A program made the position numbers and the translations under genes. Shown piece after piece: positions 52,938-58,466 of a stretch of 58,466 nt of DNA. Where the stretch lies: assembly GCA_015066515.1 (NCBI GenBank), contig SVOH01000013.1:1-58466 (forward strand), in the 5' to 3' direction. Numbering within the stretch: the stretch's first letter is position 1; every line of letters begins with the position of its first letter. The DNA is from Oscillospiraceae bacterium. Its GTDB lineage: Bacteria; Bacillota; Clostridia; Oscillospirales; Acutalibacteraceae. The notes beneath the pieces were generated by a model. The model saw only the letters and a list, made by a program, of their open reading frames with translations. It was not told the DNA's origin and did no database searches.

Positions 52938-54559
52938 TCGTTATTTTCTACATTTATTCCTTTATATTCAGTTATTCCGTCGGCAATTTGCGCAAATATT
53001 GACGCTGTACTCACATTTAGCTTACTGTCACTCATAACCACAACCACATATTGTGGATTATCATAAGGAAAAAATCCGCAAAACCAACTGTTTGTTATTT
53101 CTTCCCCACTTTTATAATATCTACCGGTTTGCGCTGTACCGGTTTTTCCGGCGGCAGTGGTATAGGTAGGAGCTGCCTCTACTCCTGTACCGTCAGTAAT
53201 TACGGTTTTTAAATATTCGCGTAGCAAAGAGGCTGTGTTACTGTTCATTACTTTGGTGCTACTACCCGAATCGTAAGGACTTTCAACTCCTTCGTTTATT
53301 GTCTTTTCAACAACGGATGGTAGCCGATAACTGCCATCACCTGCTATCGCTAGATATAAATTCAACATAGAAACAGGACTTGCCATAAGGTTGCCCTGAC
53401 CAATACTTAAATTGGCAAGCGTGCCACTATTTGAAAATTCGTTTAAATAGGGTAAATTTCCTTTTGCAGTAAAAAGATTATCAGCTAATTTTATCTTAAA
53501 GCCAAGACTAAATTTGGCTGCTGTTTTATAAATTGTATGCCCACCTAACATAGTTGCAAAATTGTAAAAAAAGCAGTTGCACGACTGCGCCAGTGATGTA
53601 CATAAATTCATTGTACCGTGACCATTTAAATTATGACATCTAAAATGCCTATCACCTATTTCAAGGCTACCTTCACATACAAATTCTTCATTTGTATATC
53701 CGTTTTCAATTGCTGCTATTGCAATACACGGTTTAAAGACCGAGCCTATATTATAAGAACAAAGAGCACGATTAAGCATAGGTGCATTTTCAGCATTAAG
53801 ACTCTTTGCAATATCATTTACATCAAAGGTGGGCACGCTGGCCATTGCACGAATTTTTCCGCTGCCAACTTCCGCCACTATGGCACATCCGCTATTAAGT
53901 TTTGACACAGAGTTTTCAGTAATGGTTTGTATATTTATATCAAGTGTTGTAACAACTCCATCAAAAACTTGTGTTAAATCGTTTCTAAAATAGGGTGAAA
54001 CTCCTTTTAGCGCATTGCCCTTTCCATCGGTATTAACAATTGCTGTAACGCTTTCTTTGCTGAACAAGATATCATCATACGCCAATTCCAAACCTGAAAC
54101 ACCATGTCCCGAAGCGTCGACGTAACCTAAAAGGTGACATGCAGAAAGTGTTTTTCCATACCGTTTATAAATCGTGGTTGTTTCTATACCGTCACACGAT
54201 AAATCCTCATTAACCAAACACAGTGCAGGTTTATTTTTTTTAAGTGTATCAAGGGTATTATTGAGTATATCCCCTTCAAGCACACGACTGATTGACATTA
54301 TACTACGTGGAGTCGGCAAGACAACAGCCATCTTTTCTGTTTCAACATTGGTCAGAGGTACCATATTGCAATCGTATATTGTACCTCGCAGCTTTGCAAC
54401 ATCTATTTTAAACTCGGATTGTTGTGTCTGTATACTATTATAATTTCCTGTTGAAATAACCGCCACGCGCAGTACACATGATAAAAATAAAAATATAATA
54501 ATAAAAAAACAAAAAACAGTACGTGATGAAAATAAAAAATTATAAGTTTTTTTAAACAT
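52934..54559 (-). CDS. Class B penicillin-binding protein (transpeptidase), no PASTA
   Basis: 541 aa. Membrane anchor (about 15-37), dimerisation domain with KLRGTIYDCN, then transpeptidase motifs IGSVFKP (SxxK), QSCNCF (SxN) and AGKTGTAQTG (KTG). It is smaller than the dcw PBP and lacks PASTA repeats. Likely a second FtsI/SpoVD-type enzyme, possibly used in sporulation or elongation. ATG after GGTGA. Alone, after the GH16 terminator. Confidence 0.92.
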   Translation of the reverse strand: MFKKTYNFLFSSRTVFCFFIIIFLFLSCVLRVAVISTGNYNSIQTQQSEFKIDVAKLRGTIYDCNMVPLTNVETEKMAVVLPTPRSIMSISRVLEGDILNNTLDTLKKNKPALCLVNEDLSCDGIETTTIYKRYGKTLSACHLLGYVDASGHGVSGLELAYDDILFSKESVTAIVNTDGKGNALKGVSPYFRNDLTQVFDGVVTTLDINIQTITENSVSKLNSGCAIVAEVGSGKIRAMASVPTFDVNDIAKSLNAENAPMLNRALCSYNIGSVFKPCIAIAAIENGYTNEEFVCEGSLEIGDRHFRCHNLNGHGTMNLCTSLAQSCNCFFYNFATMLGGHTIYKTAAKFSLGFKIKLADNLFTAKGNLPYLNEFSNSGTLANLSIGQGNLMASPVSMLNLYLAIAGDGSYRLPSVVEKTINEGVESPYDSGSSTKVMNSNTASLLREYLKTVITDGTGVEAAPTYTTAAGKTGTAQTGRYYKSGEEITNSWFCGFFPYDNPQYVVVVMSDSKLNVSTASIFAQIADGITEYKGINVENND

Positions 54560-54593
54560 AAAATCACCAATTACAGTATTACCAAAAAATTAA

Positions 54594-54627
54594 AAAACTG
54601 ACACTTTCTTATGAAAGTGTCAGTTTT
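54594..54627 (-). terminator. Terminator of the GH16 gene
   Basis: 15-bp perfect stem AAAACTGACACTTTC / GAAAGTGTCAGTTTT with a 4-nt loop; T-run on the minus strand. Confidence 0.94.
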
Positions 54628-54637
54628 AAATTAATAA

Positions 54638-56800
54638 TTATTTTACTTCACCATTCGGGAAATAAATGCACTGTGAATCATCATCTAAATCTTGGTATGC
54701 ACGAACATAGTCAATGTAAAGATGAAGTGGAGTGTCACCGGCTTGAAGCTTTCTGTAATCATCAATATTGAAGTTACCGGGTGTGTAAATCATCATATCT
54801 ATGAGGAAATAATGCCAGAAGTTAAAGCCAACGCCGTTATTGTTATTACTAATGTCATCGCCCTTACCATCACCGTCAAGATCCTTGTAGTCATATGCAG
54901 GATCCCAATCGAAGTCAAGGAATGGAGTGCCGTCCATCGATACTGTACAGTGATCAGATGTAAGATGCAAGCCATAAAGATGATATTCATTGTTAATGGT
55001 TTCAGGGTCAAAGTACCAACGCCAGTCACCGTATACACCGTCATCATCTTGGCGACGGTTACTACCGCTAAGTCCGCTCTGAGCATCGCCCTTATTACCA
55101 TAGTAAGAGAACTGATATGCATAGGTGTTCATTGAGTTACCCATATTGGTAAACGGACTCAAACGATACTTAAACGTATCAACCGTCTTATAGGAACCAT
55201 TACTCTGTAATACGTCCATTTTAATAACAAAGCGTCTATGAGCCTGCTTGATAATACCATTGTCAAGCTTATACTGCCAGGTGTCTTCCTCTTTCATTTC
55301 GAGTTCACCCATAGCAAGCTTTTCTTTTTGCTCGTCAATTTCTTTTTGGTTTACATATTTCTTAACACCGTTATCATTATAATAGTACATATTATATGCT
55401 GTACCACCAATAGTCTCGGTTGCTAAGCAGTAACCTTTTGGAGCGTCATAAACCCAGTTGTATCTATCTTTACCGTCTTGACCCTTAAGGTTGAGCATAT
55501 CAGCCTCAACCATTGCCTCTTCTTCGAGAGTAAGGTCAACAGGGTCTTTAGAAATAGAGGTGTTACGACGATTGGTGTACCACTTATGTATAGTGGTTGT
55601 CATATGGTCGTCATCAGCAAAAGACTCAAACAAGTCGAACTCAAGGTCCCAAACACGCTTAGAGTAAACACCGTAACCATCGTCATAGTTGTAGTTAGGA
55701 ACATTTTCCTGACCGACAGCGTCGGCAGTCATTGTCCAAATAGCCGGGAAACCGCCACGTGTATATGGCAAGCGAGCGTAAAATTCATAATAACCGTTAC
55801 GGAACAACATTTTGCCGTCGGTATCAATCTGACCCGAGGTAGCGTAGCCAATTGCTGCATTACCCTCGTCAAAATAACGGTCACCGGTAAGACGAAGTTT
55901 ACCGTTTTCAATATACTGGAATTGTGGGTCGTTAAAAATATTTAACATATCATCCTGACGTTCAAGACCAAATGTGCCCTGCGCCCACTTATCTTCGTCG
56001 TTAAACTCTTTACCGTCGAATTCATCGCCCCAAACGTAGTCGTATCTTTTACCGTTTAAAGTGATATATGACTTAAAGGAAATATTTTTGCTTGTAAGGG
56101 TGGCAACCTTTCCTTTTTCAACCTTAACGGTCTGGAACCAGTCAACAGCCTTTTCAACCATTGCAAAGTGTCCGCCCTCAAAAACGAGGTCTTCGCCAAC
56201 AACTTTAACTGCAAATTGATCTTCAGCAAGACTTGACTTATAAAATGCTGTGTTACCTACAAGAATTTTCTTGGTTGCTGCCTTAGCCTCAGCAGTATTA
56301 TCTCTTACCACTTTAAGCTCAAGACCACATTGTTCATTAAAGAAAGTTGCAAGGTCCTTTGCGGCAATACGTGTGAAAGCAGTTTCACTAATTTGGCGCT
56401 TAGAGCCATCAGAAGAATTTTTACTCTCGTAACGATTCTCCCATTTTTCCGGAGACCATACAATTACGTAATCGTTAGTAATGTTAAGTGTCTTATATTC
56501 TGAATCAAATTCAGGTACAATTGGCTCAACATATTCTTCTTTCTTTTCAGCAACCTCAGGAAGCTTACGTGTTGGACGAATTTTTTTATCCTCTTCCTCT
56601 TCCTCGTCATTACCGTCTTCAATAATAATGCTACTGTTATTATCCGTCGGTTCTTCATTAGTTACAATAATAACCTTTTTCTTTTTCTTTTTTATAATCT
56701 TCTTTTTACCACCGGTATCCTTACAAGCAACAGTACCAAGAAGCATTAAAACAGCTAAAAGAAAGCATATAACTTTTTTCAAAGTAATGTTCAATTTCAT
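54638..56800 (-). CDS. GH16-family glycoside hydrolase lipoprotein
   Basis: 720 aa from the ATG at 56800 after AAGGAAGGG. Signal with a loose lipobox ending at C26 (TVAC), then a Lys-rich stretch and an Asp/Glu-rich linker (about 32-75), a domain (about 105-225) like the N-terminal module of GH20/GH67 enzymes, and a GH16 beta-sandwich from about 255. The catalytic motif is ExDxxE with E387, D389 and E392 (WDLEFDLFE). A segment of some 130 residues after it is unusually long for GH16. Targets beta-1,3/1,4-glucans or galactans by family; specificity unknown. Follows the surface protein by 19 nt. Confidence 0.86.
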   Translation of the reverse strand: MKLNITLKKVICFLLAVLMLLGTVACKDTGGKKKIIKKKKKKVIIVTNEEPTDNNSSIIIEDGNDEEEEEDKKIRPTRKLPEVAEKKEEYVEPIVPEFDSEYKTLNITNDYVIVWSPEKWENRYESKNSSDGSKRQISETAFTRIAAKDLATFFNEQCGLELKVVRDNTAEAKAATKKILVGNTAFYKSSLAEDQFAVKVVGEDLVFEGGHFAMVEKAVDWFQTVKVEKGKVATLTSKNISFKSYITLNGKRYDYVWGDEFDGKEFNDEDKWAQGTFGLERQDDMLNIFNDPQFQYIENGKLRLTGDRYFDEGNAAIGYATSGQIDTDGKMLFRNGYYEFYARLPYTRGGFPAIWTMTADAVGQENVPNYNYDDGYGVYSKRVWDLEFDLFESFADDDHMTTTIHKWYTNRRNTSISKDPVDLTLEEEAMVEADMLNLKGQDGKDRYNWVYDAPKGYCLATETIGGTAYNMYYYNDNGVKKYVNQKEIDEQKEKLAMGELEMKEEDTWQYKLDNGIIKQAHRRFVIKMDVLQSNGSYKTVDTFKYRLSPFTNMGNSMNTYAYQFSYYGNKGDAQSGLSGSNRRQDDDGVYGDWRWYFDPETINNEYHLYGLHLTSDHCTVSMDGTPFLDFDWDPAYDYKDLDGDGKGDDISNNNNGVGFNFWHYFLIDMMIYTPGNFNIDDYRKLQAGDTPLHLYIDYVRAYQDLDDDSQCIYFPNGEVK

Positions 56801-56819
56801 ACTACCCTTCCTTTCTAAA

Positions 56820-58466
56820 TTATTCTTCAATAATCTCAACAAGATTTTTTCTCGAAATAACTGCAACTGCAGCACAAGCCATAAGAGCACCTACAAGAAC
56901 AGCAATAGAAATGCCGTCAGCAGTGTTCGGAGACTTACCGCCACCAAGTGCAATTACATTACCGTCACTTAAAACACCATCAAGGGATGCCATAACCATA
57001 TCATCAAAATAAAGGCTAGAATTACCTGTTGCCCTAATTGATACCCATGGTGTTCTTGCAGTAAAGGAGTATGAATATTGTGTCCACTCGCCCACCTTAA
57101 GACCAGTAACTACCGCCATATTTTCTACAGCAGTTGCAGTATTTAAATAATCGGGGTGATCATTGTGAACAAGTGAAATAAGTGTTGGAGGATTGTTCTC
57201 TTTATCTGTTGTTACCCAGAAACTAATTGTATAAGCTGTACCCGGTACAAACATCTCTTCATAATTAAGCAAAGCATCTGCAGACTCAGGTTTTTCGCCT
57301 AATAAGTGTAGAGATTTACTACCGTTGCGAACATACTTGTTTTTATATCCGCCCTTAGAACCAGGTTTATTAAGCATCCAATACTCTTCATCATAATCCC
57401 AAATGCTGTCAGGATAATTTTCAAAGTTCTGTGTAAGACCGTTTTGCTCCCAACCTGCATAAAGAATTAAATCTCTTGGTGGGAAGTAATCGTATGGATA
57501 TTCAATTGAACAGTCAGAGAATACATACCAACCTGTAAATTTATAACCCGGACGCTCAAGCTCTGGCAATACAAAACCATCTTTTGCATACATTTCACCC
57601 TGCATATCAGCAACTACAATATCAGGATCTTCGGTTACAAAAGATACTGTAACCTTTGGAGTTACAAACTTATTTGTTGAAAGAGCTATAAACTCTTCTT
57701 CGGTACGACCCTTCTTAAAGATTGAAGGTAGCGGAACACTATTTTCTACTACTGACCAACCTTCATAGTCGTTGTAATCATCAGCCCAGTCAAGTAATGG
57801 CATTGCCTCTCTTGCGGCATCACCAAAACGTTCTTGTGGCTTGGTAATCTTTGTATAATCACCGCCATACTGCTGTTTAAGGTTAAAGTAATAAACAGGT
57901 TCAGCAAATGTTGTCCAAGTATTAGGGCTTGAACGCCATGATGCACCGTGTGAACCACCCGCGATAGACACCTTATCGGTTGTTGGGAATACTACGCAAC
58001 CTTTAAGCCAAGTAGCGTAGGTAGAGTCGCAGCCTGTAAGCGCACCTGTGTAGTACGGATCAGTTTCGTGACCGCCAATAGAGCCTGTGAACAAGCAGTT
58101 TTCGAGTATTGGAGCGCCGTATGGAGCACCAAAGAAACCGCCGGTATAGTAAGCAGAAATATAACTGTTATGGTCAACAAAGCAGTTTTTAATTTTAAGA
58201 GTTAAATCCTGATAAATAGGATCGTTAACCTTTTCTCTGTTGCCTGCAGCATCGTGACTGTCAAAGCCGTAATCCTTATCGTAATCTTCACTGCAACCAA
58301 CAAACGCACCCATAGTATCGGCTACGTGTTTAGGATCGGTATTAGGAACATTTACACCTTCGAGGTGAACGTTTGACATACCAAGATTTTGAATTGTTGA
58401 ATACTCACAAAGTACCGGGAACAAACCAACACGAACATATGGCTCAGAACCGTACGGATGATAGTA
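56820..58466 (-). CDS. Large surface protein with InlB-type repeat and C-terminal anchor (partial)
   Basis: At least 548 aa, still open at the window edge, so the 5' end is missing. The visible part starts with a right-handed repeat-like region (about 1-190; NCFVDHNSY, ENCLFTGSIGG), then an InlB B/flg_new repeat (VTVSF...GYKFTGWYVF...LILYAGW), a carbohydrate-binding-like jelly roll (about 360-500, ending YFDDMVMASLDG), and a C-terminus SPNTADG-membrane helix-RKNLVEIIEE. This tail resembles a sortase signal with Thr in place but Ala after it (SPNTA). Likely a wall-attached adhesin or polysaccharide-binding protein, co-transcribed with the GH16 gene. Confidence 0.8.
   Translation of the reverse strand, partial: YYHPYGSEPYVRVGLFPVLCEYSTIQNLGMSNVHLEGVNVPNTDPKHVADTMGAFVGCSEDYDKDYGFDSHDAAGNREKVNDPIYQDLTLKIKNCFVDHNSYISAYYTGGFFGAPYGAPILENCLFTGSIGGHETDPYYTGALTGCDSTYATWLKGCVVFPTTDKVSIAGGSHGASWRSSPNTWTTFAEPVYYFNLKQQYGGDYTKITKPQERFGDAAREAMPLLDWADDYNDYEGWSVVENSVPLPSIFKKGRTEEEFIALSTNKFVTPKVTVSFVTEDPDIVVADMQGEMYAKDGFVLPELERPGYKFTGWYVFSDCSIEYPYDYFPPRDLILYAGWEQNGLTQNFENYPDSIWDYDEEYWMLNKPGSKGGYKNKYVRNGSKSLHLLGEKPESADALLNYEEMFVPGTAYTISFWVTTDKENNPPTLISLVHNDHPDYLNTATAVENMAVVTGLKVGEWTQYSYSFTARTPWVSIRATGNSSLYFDDMVMASLDGVLSDGNVIALGGGKSPNTADGISIAVLVGALMACAAVAVISRKNLVEIIEE

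Noticed and set aside
54692-55135. Val/Ile-rich plus-strand frame inside the GH16 gene
   Set aside because: No ribosome site and no domain; the opposite strand carries clear GH16 sequence.
56650-56770. Lys-rich run in the GH16 lipoprotein as a possible sequencing slip
   Set aside because: The frame is open on both sides and the charged linker is compatible with a surface lipoprotein.
1-58466. Search for CRISPR arrays, insertion sequences, prophage, attachment sites or toxin-antitoxin pairs
   Set aside because: No spaced direct repeats of CRISPR type, transposase, integrase or phage gene was recognised; gene content is ordinary chromosomal.

Overview
The window looks like a chromosomal segment of a Gram-positive, low-GC, endospore-forming member of the Clostridia, most likely Oscillospiraceae/Ruminococcaceae-like; that placement is inferred. 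The clues are AT-rich DNA, strong GGAGG ribosome sites with many TTG starts, the ctsR-mcsA-mcsB-clpC operon, the sporulation genes gerW and a DacF-like carboxypeptidase, a CD1247-like Cys-rich protein, EF-P with a KPGKG loop, and a Re-type citrate synthase. The meso-DAP signature DNPR in MurE points to DAP-type peptidoglycan.

Layout. 19-110: tRNA-Ser(GGA). 247-2673: a membrane-anchored PstS-like protein and a GH29 fucosidase. 2717-7131: the CtsR-controlled protein quality-control operon, read leftward. 7287-7430: a tiny Cys/Gly-rich protein. 7554-11347: an apparently TetR-autoregulated operon (M20 amidohydrolase, TetR, atypical SDR, DHDPS-like aldolase). 11378-14311: an AraC regulator facing a Gfo/Idh dehydrogenase and a DMT permease. 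14351-26666: the division and cell-wall (dcw) cluster, read leftward as mraZ-rsmH-ftsL-PBP-murE-mraY-ftsW-murG-murA-ftsQ-ftsZ. It lacks murF, murD, murC, murB and ftsA. 26892-28034: an orphan sugar-ABC ATPase. 28163-31660: rsuA-family synthase, DUF4830 protein, ispF, ispD, a Cys/Asp-rich protein and efp. 31765-36582: two potassium uptake systems in tandem (trkA-trkH-ktrB-ktrA). 36706-37716: an LCP protein. 37765-40523: a Gfo/Idh dehydrogenase, a sugar-phosphate isomerase and a divergent AraC regulator. 40570-46163: secG, then an operon rip(M50)-scpA-scpB-DUF2953-gerW-dacF-rluB-GNAT. 46302-47753: a glycosyltransferase that looks leaderless. 47790-52876: Re-citrate synthase, GntR, aconitase and isocitrate dehydrogenase, together making 2-oxoglutarate. 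52934-54559: a second class B PBP. 54638-58466: a GH16 lipoprotein and a surface protein cut by the window edge.

The most informative non-coding signals are regulatory: a perfect CtsR box at +1 of the ctsR promoter; AAAGTGT boxes spaced 10 bp in front of mraZ; a 32-bp near-perfect palindrome over the -10 box of the citrate operon; a 10-bp inverted repeat between the promoter and start of the M20-TetR operon; a 10-bp inverted repeat over a possible -10 in one AraC-linked intergenic region and 21-bp-spaced direct repeats in the other; and hairpins that bury the ribosome site of two genes with TTG starts.

I found no CRISPR array, insertion sequence, prophage, riboswitch or rRNA. No intergenic gap exceeds 300 bases. 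I did not find a clearly new multi-gene defence or mobile system; the best candidates for something undescribed are the M20-TetR-SDR-aldolase operon, the two Cys-rich small proteins and the surface GH16 locus.
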